Below the pieces are notes generated by a model. That model was not told where the DNA came from. It saw only the letters and a program-made list of their open reading frames with translations, and did no database searches. Positions 17,257-27,600 of a DNA stretch of 64,000 nucleotides are shown piece by piece. Location: NCBI GenBank assembly GCA_002842515.1, contig PHDC01000001.1, positions 186,001 to 250,000 of the forward strand. The letters run 5' to 3'. The translations under genes and the position numbers were made by a program. The stretch is from Bacteroidetes bacterium HGW-Bacteroidetes-5 (GTDB lineage Bacteria > Bacteroidota > Bacteroidia > Bacteroidales > UBA932). How positions within the stretch are numbered: the first letter of the stretch is position 1; every line of letters starts with the position of its first letter.

Positions 17257-18804
17257 CTAATAGAGTTTCTCCATATTAAGAGGAATTGGAAGCAAAATAT
17301 TCGATTCACTTATAGTTGAGGGACCTCTTCCCTGAGTATAACTTCTATAGAAGTTCTCAGTTGTAAATTGTGTATTTAAAGTACTGACAACATATTGGTT
17401 ACCCTCTCTAAGCATATCAAAATATCTGTGGTTTTCAAACGCAAGCTCCAATCGTCTCTCAGCAAGAATTGCCGTATGCATTGTGGTCTTTGTTGAAGTT
17501 GACGCGACATCAAGAGCTGGAAGCCCGGCACGCGTACGCACAGCATTTACATAGTTTCTTGCACCATTTTGGTCATTGTCAGCTCCGCTGTTTAGAGCCT
17601 CTGCATACATAAGCAGGACATCTGCGTATCTTATAACAGGCCAATCGGTCTCTGCATCATTGAGTAATAAAACTGCAGTAGGTGACTCCCAGAATTTTGA
17701 TGTCCACCAAACATTGTTATTAAAGAATGATACAGTTACTGCATTCCTTTTATCAGTTAAGTTACGAACAGTTGCGATAGGGTCTATAGGAGTTCCTCCC
17801 GAGGTTGTACTCCAAGTTGTCACATTGCCAAACCTGTCTGTTAATCCTTCTGTAGGTGTATTATACCCCATTCCATTTCCAACTACTATGGTTGAAGATG
17901 AGTTACGAGCTGCAAAGTAGTTTACAAATGGAGCTCCTATTCCAAGACCTCCTGCTTTAAACCTGACAGCAAAGAGTATCTCTTTGTTCATCTCATTGCT
18001 GGTGGAGAATATTAGGTTAAATGCCACCATACCGGATGTCCCATAATCCTGAACGATTGGTTGAAGATTGGCTTTAACTCCTGCGTAGTTCTTTCTTGTT
18101 AAATATACCTTGGCTAGCAGGGCTTTAGCAGCATAAACAGTTGCACGACCAACCTCTGAAGTTGGCTGTTTGGTTACATTTGCAGTTGTTGTAAATGTAG
18201 GGTATGGCAATTTACCTGCAGCAGATGCCGCATACTCCAGATCTTCTATAATTTTTGCATATATCGCATCAACGGAACTTTTGCTCATCTCCAGAGCCTG
18301 CTCTCCTGTAATAGGCTCTGTTACCAGCCACACCTCCCCAAAAAGACGGGTAAGATTAAAGTACATCATTGATCTTATGAATAGAAGTTCACTCTTGATC
18401 TTTGCCTTTGTATCGGGATCTGCAACATTGTCAATCTTTGCCAGAATTGTATTACATCTGGAGATTACTTTATATGAGGGAACCCAACAAAAATCAAATA
18501 TAAATTTATCCTGAGCAGTTGCCGTCATATGGTCCAGACGACGAAGCTCCTCGTTGTTAGCATCCGAAGAAGAGACAGATTCCAGATGTGCATTGTCAGA
18601 CCTGAGCTCCGAAAAGCGCCACTCCTCTTTGACCACACCCATCAGACCATTATAACAGGCAATTAAACCTGTGGTAATCTCCTGGGTATTCGAATAGTAA
18701 ACATCTTCACTCATTGAAGATTCCGGAAAGTACTCCAGCTCACAAGAGCTAATCAATACAAAAAGAGTACTTATTATTAACAGTTTATATATGTAATTTT
18801 TCAT
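17257..18804 (-). CDS. SusD/RagB family glycan-binding lipoprotein
   Basis: A surface lipoprotein of about 515 residues that caps a SusC transporter and captures oligosaccharides. The signal peptide ends at LISSC (lipobox), followed by the typical ELEYFPESSMSEDVYY start. Features include the N-terminal SusD_N helices and the C-terminal RTRAGLPALD / ERRLELAFENHRYFDMLR motif of the RagB fold. ATG 18804 is preferred to the in-frame TTG at 18810. It lies directly after susC. The glycan is inferred from the lyases around it to be alginate. Confidence 0.95.
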   Translation of the reverse strand: MKNYIYKLLIISTLFVLISSCELEYFPESSMSEDVYYSNTQEITTGLIACYNGLMGVVKEEWRFSELRSDNAHLESVSSSDANNEELRRLDHMTATAQDKFIFDFCWVPSYKVISRCNTILAKIDNVADPDTKAKIKSELLFIRSMMYFNLTRLFGEVWLVTEPITGEQALEMSKSSVDAIYAKIIEDLEYAASAAGKLPYPTFTTTANVTKQPTSEVGRATVYAAKALLAKVYLTRKNYAGVKANLQPIVQDYGTSGMVAFNLIFSTSNEMNKEILFAVRFKAGGLGIGAPFVNYFAARNSSSTIVVGNGMGYNTPTEGLTDRFGNVTTWSTTSGGTPIDPIATVRNLTDKRNAVTVSFFNNNVWWTSKFWESPTAVLLLNDAETDWPVIRYADVLLMYAEALNSGADNDQNGARNYVNAVRTRAGLPALDVASTSTKTTMHTAILAERRLELAFENHRYFDMLREGNQYVVSTLNTQFTTENFYRSYTQGRGPSTISESNILLPIPLNMEKLY

Positions 18805-18822
18805 AACCAAGAATTATAAAAT

Positions 18823-21800
18823 TTATAGTGAGAAGTTAATGCCAAACGAGATGGTTCTCTGAAGAGGGAATCCTCCGCGAGAGTAACCATCAACCAAAGG
18901 AGAGTCATATGCAGATGTTGGTTGTGTTCGCGCCTCAGGATTAACAAGTCTAAAGCCTTTAGGAGTTAAGAAGAACAAGTTTTGTCCTGAAATATAAGCT
19001 CTTAGAGATTTAAACCCAATCTTCTTTGCATATTTTGACTGTAGTGTAAAACCAAGTGTCATCTCACGCAGTGCGGCATATGAGCCATCCTCAAGAACAT
19101 AATCTGTCCACATCCAGTTGATACCACCACTATTTATTGGAGTATTCCCATCACCTTGTACACCGTCTGCAAGCCAGGAGTTTGCGTAGTTGTACGCCTT
19201 GACATATCTGCGGGTCTCAGCATAGTTTATATCGCCATTCATTATCTCTCCCCCTTGAGATCCCTGTATAAGGAAGGAGAGGTCAAAATTGGCATACTTA
19301 AATGTATTGGTTATGCCAAACGTAAAATCCGGGAAAGGTGAGCCGACAACCATTCTGTCCTCCTGGTCAAGTTTCTTGTCTCCATTATCCCAAACCTTTA
19401 GTGTTCCTCCGGCTGCGCCGGATATTCCCGATGCAAGAGCTTCTGCCTGAGTCATATAAACTCCAATCACTTTGAATTGATAGTATTGAATTGCAGGCTG
19501 TCCAACAATTGCAGCATATCCCTCATTTCTCTCTCCTAACTGCAGATTGAATGTTTGATCTCCACCAAGACTAAGGAGTTTATTTTTATTTGCTGAAATA
19601 TTAAAAGCGGTCTGCCAGGTGAATTTCTTGGTTCTTATATTATAGGTATCTACCTCAACCTCAATACCTGAGTTGCGAATTTTACCTATATTGTTCCAGT
19701 AATTAAGGAACCCTGTAATTGAAGGTATATCCTGTTGCAGAAGAAGAGATTTTGTCTCTGAATTGTAGTAATCTACAGCCATATTAAACCTTCCGTCAAA
19801 AAGAGAAAAATCTATACCTGCATTCACCTCATTTGTCTGCTCCCAGGTCAACGACCGATTACCCAATGTAGTGTTTGTATTGATGAAACCCGGTGCAACT
19901 GTACCTGTTCCTGTTCCGAGAGGATAGTTTACCAGGCTTAGAGTGTTATATGCTGCGTAGTTTGCAATGTTATTATTACCTGTAACACCATAACTAACAC
20001 GTAGTTTTAGTCTGTCTATCCAGGTGATGTTTTTCATAAAACCCTCTTCGTAGACTCTCCATCCAAGTGAGACTGAAGGAAAGTAACCGTATCTGTTATT
20101 TGGGCCGAATTTTGAACTACCATCTGCTCTCCAACTTGCCGAAAGGAGATATTTATCTGCATAAGAGTAGTTAATACGAGCCAGATAAGACTCCATAGCC
20201 AAGGTCTCTTTATAGGTTTGAGTTAGGATACTTCCGGATGCGTTTGTCTGGGTGATTGCAGTAGCTGCATTGAAGGTAGAAACATAGTCATTTCCGAATG
20301 TACCTGCGATTGCAGCTGTGCGGTGTTTTGTGAGGTTTGCGGTATATCCTGCCAATAGGTTGATGTCGTGTTTCCCAATCTTCTTTGAGTAGTTGATAGT
20401 ATTCTCAGAGAGGAAATCCAAAAACAGGTCGTTCTTATAGGTTCCATTAGCCAGCTCACCAGGTTTTAGACCATCAGATTTTATAAAGTAATCCTGGTTC
20501 ATATAACTAATATAGAAACCATTAGAAGAACGGAATGTAAGACCTTTTAAAATATTAATGTTTATATAGCTGTTTGTATTTAAACTGAAGTTCTCCTCAA
20601 TAAAGGTAGTTTTATCTGCAATATTAATTGGGCTGTTATCTGAAGTGTTCCAAGGTGTAGCTTTAATAATAGTAGTGCCATCTTTAAGGGTGTAATTTAA
20701 GTTAGAGAAGTCCGCTCCCATTACATAGTCCCCAACTCTTTTTGTAAATGTTGGTCTTTGGGCGGTGATAAAATCAATACTCTCTTTTGTGTGGTAAACA
20801 GGCATCCAGTCTCCTGTTCTGATAAGATTGTTATACCATCCGCCTGAGGAGTTGGAAGGGCGCTGTCTTTTGGTGTATTGAGGAGTCATTGATATTCCAA
20901 TCTGAACATATTTTGAAAGGTTGGCATCTATCTTTGCACGCAGGTTTAGTTTGTTATACTCACTATATATCATAATTCCTTGATCGTAGTCGTAATTCCC
21001 CGATATATAATACTTTACCTTATCGTTACCATCGGAGACATTTGCCTGAATGTTTGATATTCTGGCAGATTGTAGTCCAAGCTTTTGCCAGTCTCTAAAA
21101 CCGAACATCTCGCCTACTGAGTATGAGGCCAGGTCATTATTGATATTCAATTTGGAAGAGCTTCCAATTGAGGCCATATATGTGTCGTACGCAGTTTTTT
21201 GAGAACGACGCAAATCTGTATACTCCTGAGTATTATATCTATCTACATTTTTATAGATCTCTTTAATACCGGTGCTTACCCTAATGTTGTAGTTGGGTTT
21301 ATCCGCACTGCCGCTTTTGGTTGTAATAAGTATTACACCGCTTGCTGCACGGGAACCGTAAATAGCTGCCGATGCAGCATCTTTGAGGATTTCAATAGAT
21401 TCAACATCAGATGAGTTAACCATCTCTAATCCTCCTGATATCGGGTATCCGTCAACAACAATCAAGGGTGAAGAGCTGGCACTGATTGAGCCCATTCCGC
21501 GAACTCTAATTGTTGGTGCAACACCCGCTTCAGATGTTGTGTTCTGAATATTCAGACCGGCAACTTTTCCTTGCAGGGCCTGATCAAGACGTGAAACAGG
21601 CACATCCTCTATTCCGGATGTATTTACTTTAGCAATAGAACCGGTAAGGTGAGATTTCTTCTGCACACCGTAACCGATTACTACAAGCTCTTCAAGTAGA
21701 AGCTGATCCTCTTTCAATACTAAATTTATCTTCTGTTGCGAGTTAATGGGAATCTCAACAGTTGCAAAACCAATATAGGAGAAGATTAAAGTGCCGTTTG

Positions 21801-22014
21801 CAGGTACATTTTTTAAAGTGTAGTCACCTAGTGTGCCTGTTACTACTCCGTTAGAGGTACCTTTAACAAGAACTGAAACACCGATTAACGGCTCTCCGTT
21901 CTCGGAGGTAACAACTCCGGAGATGCCGATACTCTGTGCAGAAAGACTTTGGATGAAAAGCAACATAATGCCTAACATCAAAATCACTACTTTGATTAGT
22001 TTTCTGTTTTTCAT
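18823..22014 (-). CDS. SusC/RagA TonB-dependent outer-membrane transporter
   Basis: 1063 residues: signal peptide (to about residue 26, LSAQ), a carboxypeptidase-D-like regulatory domain (GVVTSENGEPLIGVSVLVKGT), the TonB plug (VVIGYGVQKKSHLTGS; SSSPLIVVDGYPISGG; EILKDAASAAIYGSRAASGVILITTK) and a long C-terminal beta barrel ending in SFGINFSL with the terminal aromatic/hydrophobic residue for Bam recognition. It imports oligosaccharides into the periplasm together with the SusD protein encoded 18 nt downstream. No N-terminal signalling (STN) domain is seen, in keeping with control by the GntR protein and not an anti-sigma factor. Confidence 0.97.
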   Translation of the reverse strand: MKNRKLIKVVILMLGIMLLFIQSLSAQSIGISGVVTSENGEPLIGVSVLVKGTSNGVVTGTLGDYTLKNVPANGTLIFSYIGFATVEIPINSQQKINLVLKEDQLLLEELVVIGYGVQKKSHLTGSIAKVNTSGIEDVPVSRLDQALQGKVAGLNIQNTTSEAGVAPTIRVRGMGSISASSSPLIVVDGYPISGGLEMVNSSDVESIEILKDAASAAIYGSRAASGVILITTKSGSADKPNYNIRVSTGIKEIYKNVDRYNTQEYTDLRRSQKTAYDTYMASIGSSSKLNINNDLASYSVGEMFGFRDWQKLGLQSARISNIQANVSDGNDKVKYYISGNYDYDQGIMIYSEYNKLNLRAKIDANLSKYVQIGISMTPQYTKRQRPSNSSGGWYNNLIRTGDWMPVYHTKESIDFITAQRPTFTKRVGDYVMGADFSNLNYTLKDGTTIIKATPWNTSDNSPINIADKTTFIEENFSLNTNSYININILKGLTFRSSNGFYISYMNQDYFIKSDGLKPGELANGTYKNDLFLDFLSENTINYSKKIGKHDINLLAGYTANLTKHRTAAIAGTFGNDYVSTFNAATAITQTNASGSILTQTYKETLAMESYLARINYSYADKYLLSASWRADGSSKFGPNNRYGYFPSVSLGWRVYEEGFMKNITWIDRLKLRVSYGVTGNNNIANYAAYNTLSLVNYPLGTGTGTVAPGFINTNTTLGNRSLTWEQTNEVNAGIDFSLFDGRFNMAVDYYNSETKSLLLQQDIPSITGFLNYWNNIGKIRNSGIEVEVDTYNIRTKKFTWQTAFNISANKNKLLSLGGDQTFNLQLGERNEGYAAIVGQPAIQYYQFKVIGVYMTQAEALASGISGAAGGTLKVWDNGDKKLDQEDRMVVGSPFPDFTFGITNTFKYANFDLSFLIQGSQGGEIMNGDINYAETRRYVKAYNYANSWLADGVQGDGNTPINSGGINWMWTDYVLEDGSYAALREMTLGFTLQSKYAKKIGFKSLRAYISGQNLFFLTPKGFRLVNPEARTQPTSAYDSPLVDGYSRGGFPLQRTISFGINFSL

Positions 22015-22046
22015 ATAATTTATGATTAAGTAATGGTAATTGTATA

Positions 22047-22799
22047 TTAAGAGAAGAGAGCTCCTCCATTTATGTCAATATTTGTTCCCGTGATATACGC
22101 TGATTCATCTGAGGCGAGATAGCAAACTAGGTCTGCAACATCGGATGCTGCCCCCTGACGCCTTAGCGGAACACTCTTTTCCAGGTTTTCACGAGCCGCA
22201 GGATTGGTAAATCTGTCGTGGAAAGAGGTTGCTATCATTCCTGGTGCCAGAGCATTAACTCTGATACCCATAGGGCCCAACTCCTTTGCCATAGATCTTG
22301 TGTGACACATAACTGCAGCTTTAGCTGTTGCGTACATAGATGCTCCCGGACCGCCACCATCTTTTGCTGCCTGAGATGAGAAGTTAACAATAGAACCACC
22401 ATCTGTCATACAGGAGACTGCCTCTCTGGTGCAGAGGAATACACTACGCATATTTACATCCATTAAGAACTCATACCAGGCTTCATCCTGCTCTGTTATT
22501 AGCTTTCGTCCAACAAGGCCGCCAACCACATTTACAAGTATATGTACCTTATCTCCATACTCTTTTTTAGCACTGTCAAACAATTTTTTCACATCTGCAG
22601 CCTTAGTCATATCTCCCTGCACGGCTATCGCTCTACCCCCTGCATTTGCAATTAATTCTAAGGTTGTATCGGCATCTTCTTTGTTGTCAAAGTAATTTAA
22701 GACAACTTTCGCACCTTCGGATGCAAGTTTTACAGATATTGCTCGCCCCAAATCTCTTGCTCCGCCGGTTACTACTGCAACTTTATCTTTTAACCTCAT
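22047..22799 (-). CDS. SDR reductase, probable DEH (4-deoxy-5-hexoseulose uronate) reductase
   Basis: A 250-residue short-chain dehydrogenase: TGGARDLGRA cofactor loop (residues 11-20), NVVGG, catalytic Ser in IVNFSSQ and YATAK, C-terminal GTNIDINGGALF. In alginate degraders a member of this family reduces DEH, the open form of the unsaturated uronate monomer, to 2-keto-3-deoxygluconate (KDG). Its position between kdgF and susC supports that role; the exact substrate and cofactor are inferred. The locus also has kduI-kduD, an alternative path to KDG. Confidence 0.82.
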   Translation of the reverse strand: MRLKDKVAVVTGGARDLGRAISVKLASEGAKVVLNYFDNKEDADTTLELIANAGGRAIAVQGDMTKAADVKKLFDSAKKEYGDKVHILVNVVGGLVGRKLITEQDEAWYEFLMDVNMRSVFLCTREAVSCMTDGGSIVNFSSQAAKDGGGPGASMYATAKAAVMCHTRSMAKELGPMGIRVNALAPGMIATSFHDRFTNPAARENLEKSVPLRRQGAASDVADLVCYLASDESAYITGTNIDINGGALFS

Positions 22800-22813
22800 A
22801 TCTTGTTGTTTTA

Positions 22814-23155
22814 CTATTTTAAAAAATCTGCTCTGTGAGGAGAAAATACATCTATCAACTCACCCTCCTCAAGACAAGTTGCTCCGTGAATCTGATCTGG
22901 CTCCACATAAAAGCTGTCTCCAGATTTTAAAACCATCTTTTTATCGTCAAGGTTGACCTCGAAACTGCCGCTCACAACATAAGTGGTCTGGGAGTGGAAG
23001 TGTGCGTGTTGCGCTCCTACAGCACCCTTTTTAAAATGAACTCTAACCAGCATTATCTGACCATCATAGGCCAGAACTTTTCGGTTTAAACCCTCTCCGA
23101 CAGTTTCCCACTGTACCTTACTGTCTAATACAAAACCTTCGCTTTTCGTTTTCAT
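22814..23155 (-). CDS. kdgF: KdgF-type cupin, unsaturated uronate ring opening
   Basis: A 113-residue single-domain cupin. Metal-ligand candidates are H50, H52 and Q56 in QHAHFHSQ and H90 in PDQIHG, the arrangement seen in KdgF. KdgF converts delta-4,5 unsaturated galacturonate and mannuronate/guluronate monomers to linear ketonized products. It lies 22 nt downstream of the exolytic PL17 gene and 14 nt before the reductase, matching the order of the pathway. Confidence 0.88.
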   Translation of the reverse strand: MKTKSEGFVLDSKVQWETVGEGLNRKVLAYDGQIMLVRVHFKKGAVGAQHAHFHSQTTYVVSGSFEVNLDDKKMVLKSGDSFYVEPDQIHGATCLEEGELIDVFSPHRADFLK

Positions 23156-23177
23156 AATTTTAGTTTATTATAATTAT

Positions 23178-25322
23178 TTAATATCTGTTTAACATCCATT
23201 TTTTATCTAATGAACCTTTGTTGTAATCAATTCTAAATTCTGCTTTCTCTCCGTTTACCTCAATATAAACCAATGTGTAGTTATCGTTATCTTCAAGTAT
23301 CTTTAAAGAGTTAACAGATGACACAGCATTCTCTGTCTTCTCTACGATAAGATCATAAATACCGTGGGTCTCAATTGCAGAGACGAAAGTGTGATTTTTT
23401 GCGTTACTCTCCCTGATGATAAACCCGGGGTCTGTTCTCAGATAGTACTCCGGATCATTTGCACCTGTACGAACAAAGAAGAGATCTGTATTTAGCCCGG
23501 TTATAGTTGATATGCTGTAGAATCTTCTCCCTTTAAGCCAGGTAAAACAGACCATAGAACCATTTGGTTTTGCTGTTGCCTCCTTCCAGAGAAACTGATA
23601 ACCATTCTCCTCTCCAAAAGCACTCATCTCATTGAGAGCTTTTTTATAGGGGGTGCTTAAGCTTATCATATCTCCATTATAGTAGAAAGGAAGGTCATAA
23701 GTGTGCTCCGAGTCACTTGTCAATTTAAAGATGTCCAGAACTATTCTCACCCCACCCAACTTTTCAATAACAGCATTGGTGCGCTGCATTGTTACTCCGG
23801 GTGATGCGTTTGTTTCAACTGCAGAGCTCACCTTTATATTAGGATTGGAGATATCATAGCAGTATATTGATGGTGAGTATTTTGATGAGATTTTAATATC
23901 CCCGTTATAATGGCTCTTCTTATCTACAGTAACTGTGTTGTGAGCAATTGTACTCATAGAGAATTTATCATTCAACGGAGTATACCCTCCGTTGTATTTC
24001 ACCACGATATTGAGAAAACGGGAAGATCCGTAATCAACGAGAATCGGATATCCGTCGTCATAATATGAAATGGTCAATTTATCGTAATGTCCGTGACTTA
24101 AGCCGTGAGAAGTAGCCTTCATTAAAAAAGTGCTGTTTTCACCCACTTTCTGGCTTCTAAATATTGCTAAGCCCCCTTTTGTACCGTCACTTCCATCTCT
24201 TAAAAGCTGACTTTTAAGAACAAACTCTTTATCCTCGCCCTCTGCAATATCTCTGGCTACTGCAAACCCTGCATCTGTGGGTAGGAAAAAGCCCTGAAAA
24301 TTCTTTGAGATTGAAAGAAGATGCTTTTGAGAATTATCTGCAGCATATGTGATATTTACTGCAAACACGAGCTCTTGTGCACTGAGGCCTTTTGTTAGCG
24401 CATCGTTAATGGTAAAAAAGTATCCGTTATATGTCATCTGGGTGAGGGTTGTTACCGCTCGCTTTAGAATTGCATCTCTGTAAAGAAATATCTCTTTTTC
24501 CGGCTCGTTATTGTTAATTGCCTGAGCAAAAACTATAAATGGCCAAATTGCATACCTCTGATAATATGCACCTTCTGTAAAATATCCATCTGGGGAGAAT
24601 AGCTCTTCCAGTTGCTGCATATATCCCCCATTTTTTCCTGAAAGATCGCTTCCTAAAAGTGCCTTTTTTACAAGCTCCTGGTCGTTCATAACATACCCTA
24701 TCATTCCCACGGCAGCACAAGCCCAGGTACCGTGGTTATGCATCTTATTGAACGTTTTATTGTTTACATCGCTGCCATCCATTATGAATTTTGCCATAGG
24801 CTTAAAGAGTTTACTATTAAGCTCCTCTGTTTTCTCTTTTGGCAGATATTCATATATACAATCATATGCAACGGAGGTGTGAACAAGCCATACAAAATCG
24901 TTTAGGGTTTGCCAGAAAAGTCTCCCCGGTGTGGATGACATCTTTACCGGATGATACTCCAAAGTCGGATATAGCGTCATATACTCATCTAGCATCTTTG
25001 CTACATATGCAGCATATTTTACCTCTCCTGTAATCTGGTACATTATACCGCAGTAGTACATAGAGTAGTAGTTATCCTTATGCTTTTCGTGAGTTGCACC
25101 CCCTCCCCCATCTTTTGGCGCAGGAACAACTATTGGTGAGTTGACGGCAATATCTGCCTTGGCTCTGGTTTGAGCCACAGTGGCGTCAAAGGCAGGATAC
25201 CTCCCTAACCCTTTTTTCATCTGCTCTATCCCCTTTTTAGTCATCATAAGGGAAGGGTGCTCGTTGGCCGAAACAACACCAGTGAGTAGAGTCAGAGATA
25301 GTATGATAGAGAATAGTTTCAT
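23178..25322 (-). CDS. Oligoalginate lyase, family PL17
   Basis: 714 residues with a signal peptide (cleavage about residue 19, VVSA). The N-terminal alpha-toroid has KMHNHGTWACAAVG with N196 and H197, and TEGAYYQRYA with Y253, spaced as the catalytic N201-H202-Y258 of the characterised PL17 enzyme Alg17C. The C-terminal heparinase II/III-like beta-sandwich has SHGHYDKL, DYGSSRF and STIAHNTV. The family releases unsaturated monomer from alginate oligomers, exolytically, in the periplasm. It begins 1 nt after the PL6 stop, consistent with translational coupling. Confidence 0.93.
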   Translation of the reverse strand: MKLFSIILSLTLLTGVVSANEHPSLMMTKKGIEQMKKGLGRYPAFDATVAQTRAKADIAVNSPIVVPAPKDGGGGATHEKHKDNYYSMYYCGIMYQITGEVKYAAYVAKMLDEYMTLYPTLEYHPVKMSSTPGRLFWQTLNDFVWLVHTSVAYDCIYEYLPKEKTEELNSKLFKPMAKFIMDGSDVNNKTFNKMHNHGTWACAAVGMIGYVMNDQELVKKALLGSDLSGKNGGYMQQLEELFSPDGYFTEGAYYQRYAIWPFIVFAQAINNNEPEKEIFLYRDAILKRAVTTLTQMTYNGYFFTINDALTKGLSAQELVFAVNITYAADNSQKHLLSISKNFQGFFLPTDAGFAVARDIAEGEDKEFVLKSQLLRDGSDGTKGGLAIFRSQKVGENSTFLMKATSHGLSHGHYDKLTISYYDDGYPILVDYGSSRFLNIVVKYNGGYTPLNDKFSMSTIAHNTVTVDKKSHYNGDIKISSKYSPSIYCYDISNPNIKVSSAVETNASPGVTMQRTNAVIEKLGGVRIVLDIFKLTSDSEHTYDLPFYYNGDMISLSTPYKKALNEMSAFGEENGYQFLWKEATAKPNGSMVCFTWLKGRRFYSISTITGLNTDLFFVRTGANDPEYYLRTDPGFIIRESNAKNHTFVSAIETHGIYDLIVEKTENAVSSVNSLKILEDNDNYTLVYIEVNGEKAEFRIDYNKGSLDKKWMLNRY

Positions 25323-25323
25323 T

Positions 25324-27594
25324 TTATCTTACTCCAATATTTTTAATATATAATTTGCTTGATTTATGGGATCTGTAGTCATATTTATCTGCATTAAGAT
25401 ATTGAGGTTTCTCGCTTAACATCTCACCTTCAACCACTTTTCCTGTCATTGTTAAGATTTTACCTGAGTTCCAGAAATTACAATTACGGATTTTAACCTT
25501 TTCAAATGTTGCCTCATCAAGTCTTATAGAGAATCCGGCTCTTCCGCTGTTGCTAAAGTTACAACCCGAAACATTTAGCACCTGCGGGCCTATCAGCCTC
25601 ATTACAGAGCCTCTCTCTTTATTGCAAACATCTTCAAAAGTACAATTGGAGATATTTACAGTAGGGCCTGCAGTACTCTCGTCACTACCTCCCCTGTAAA
25701 CATTGATTCCCAACCCCAGAATTCTGTTAAAGGAGCAATTCTCAATTATGAGCTCCTCTACATTGTATTTACCTGCGTCATCCCTCTCTGATGCATAATT
25801 GATTGCATCTGCAGATATTGCCCTAAAGAGAGAGTTTTTGATTATGATTTTTTGTGAAAATGTATTTTTTAACCCTCTTACAGGAACAGTGTTCCCCTCC
25901 GGAAAATCAAAAAATTCACAACTGTCTATAACAAGCAGATAGGGTTCAATCATTGTAGATGCTGTGGATATTCCAGATGCGGCAGTTGCTTTACCCGGCT
26001 CACTCATCCCGTTTAGCGCAACACCTGTTATGGTGAGCTCTCCAGAGTCTCTTATAGTGATAATATTACCCTGCTTAGATCCATTATAACGGATTATCGG
26101 TCTTGACTTTAGGCCTGCAGAGGCTTTTATCGTAACCGGGAAATCGATAAAGATATCCCCGGATACCGGATAGTCGCCCTCTGATGTCAGCTCAATAACA
26201 TCTCCTGCAGATGCTTGTGAAATTGCTTTTAAGATATTGTCCTGCCCGGGATTAACAGTAATACTCTTATTTGATAACTCTGGTTTATTCAAGTTGTTAT
26301 TAGGAACCCAATTGACTCCGCACTCGTCTCTTCTTACAGGTACGCTCTCCAGGAGTTTCCTCTCATCCAGTGATTCATCAAATCTAAACCCGGATGGAAG
26401 TTTTGCCCCCTTTTTAAGTTTAACGGTGTTATCTTTAAAAACAAAACCCTTAACCGAGGAGATCTCTTCGTAAGGGTATGATATGGTACTGTTTATAATT
26501 CTATTTGAGAAGAATCTTACATCGGAGGGCTCCAGGGTTCTCTCCTGATCGCTTCCTACTCCAAAGGAGATATGGTCACAATCAATAAAACTGTTTCCGT
26601 TAATATCTACATTCTCAACCAGGCAATATCTGTTTGGCAGTGAGTTTGGAACTGCATTCATAACTGCAAGAGCAGCAAAGAATCTCTCCCCTTTTAAACG
26701 GTAAAATGTGTTGTTAAATATTTTATGAGATGCGTTTATAACTCTTATTCCCCCGGTGTTCCTGACACCTTTTCCGTCAAAGAAATTATTGTGAGCAATG
26801 TTTCTATCACCGTGCCTTAAGGCCAAAACTCCTTGAGATTCATTAAAATTGTTGTACCTTATAATATTATCGCTGGATTTAATTGAAACAACCTCTACCT
26901 CTCCGTTACATCTATCAAAGAAGTTGTACTCAATAGTTGTATTGGAAGATTGCAACGCCTGTGTCGCTGTTCCCACCCGTATGGTCTCAGCTCCATTAGA
27001 GCCGAAAACAGCTCTTGGCCCAAAATAGTTATGATCTATTTTGTGAAAGTTTTGCTGATCCCTCTCTTGATTGAGCATAACAATGAGTGTTACTCCAAGA
27101 TTTAGTTTATTGAGGAGAGAGTTATGGTCAAATCTGTTATTTCTTCCAAAAAGTAAAACATAGCTATATTGAATCTCTCTGCCGGAGGGGTTAAAAGAGT
27201 CTACTACACAATTTGTGACTCTGCAGTTATTTGCCGCATCATCACCTAATCTGTACTCAATCACCGAACTACCTGCAGGAGGCGTTCCGTCCCGGAAATA
27301 GAGACCATCTATCTCAACCCATTCACCGGCAACTTTTAGAGATGATTGACCTGTGATTATAACCTCACCCGGTTTGGAACATCGTATGACTATTGGATTA
27401 TCTTTTGTTCCAAAAGCTTTTATCTCAATTATAATATCTTTATAGATACCCGGCTCTATTAAAAGTGTATCTCCGGGAAGAGAGTGATTAAGTTTAGAAC
27501 TTAAATCTATAAGAGAAACGCTGCTGCTCTTTGCGCTCAACTGAAGTGTGAATGCAAAAAATAGTGTTGTCAATATAAATGTTACTCTTCTCAT
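25324..27594 (-). CDS. Two-domain alginate lyase, family PL6
   Basis: 756 residues: signal peptide to about residue 21, then a PL6 parallel beta-helix (about 25-400) and a second beta-helix domain (about 430-756). The catalytic lysine and arginine are K239 (VVSIKSS) and R260 (LALRHG); the spacing of 21 equals K220/R241 of AlyGC, a two-domain PL6 alginate lyase. The C-terminal right-handed helix probably serves dimerisation or substrate access. Chondroitinase B is also PL6, but the PL17/KdgF context argues for alginate. It lies 6 nt downstream of kduD. Confidence 0.92.
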   Translation of the reverse strand: MRRVTFILTTLFFAFTLQLSAKSSSVSLIDLSSKLNHSLPGDTLLIEPGIYKDIIIEIKAFGTKDNPIVIRCSKPGEVIITGQSSLKVAGEWVEIDGLYFRDGTPPAGSSVIEYRLGDDAANNCRVTNCVVDSFNPSGREIQYSYVLLFGRNNRFDHNSLLNKLNLGVTLIVMLNQERDQQNFHKIDHNYFGPRAVFGSNGAETIRVGTATQALQSSNTTIEYNFFDRCNGEVEVVSIKSSDNIIRYNNFNESQGVLALRHGDRNIAHNNFFDGKGVRNTGGIRVINASHKIFNNTFYRLKGERFFAALAVMNAVPNSLPNRYCLVENVDINGNSFIDCDHISFGVGSDQERTLEPSDVRFFSNRIINSTISYPYEEISSVKGFVFKDNTVKLKKGAKLPSGFRFDESLDERKLLESVPVRRDECGVNWVPNNNLNKPELSNKSITVNPGQDNILKAISQASAGDVIELTSEGDYPVSGDIFIDFPVTIKASAGLKSRPIIRYNGSKQGNIITIRDSGELTITGVALNGMSEPGKATAASGISTASTMIEPYLLVIDSCEFFDFPEGNTVPVRGLKNTFSQKIIIKNSLFRAISADAINYASERDDAGKYNVEELIIENCSFNRILGLGINVYRGGSDESTAGPTVNISNCTFEDVCNKERGSVMRLIGPQVLNVSGCNFSNSGRAGFSIRLDEATFEKVKIRNCNFWNSGKILTMTGKVVEGEMLSEKPQYLNADKYDYRSHKSSKLYIKNIGVR

Positions 27595-27600
27595 AATAAA

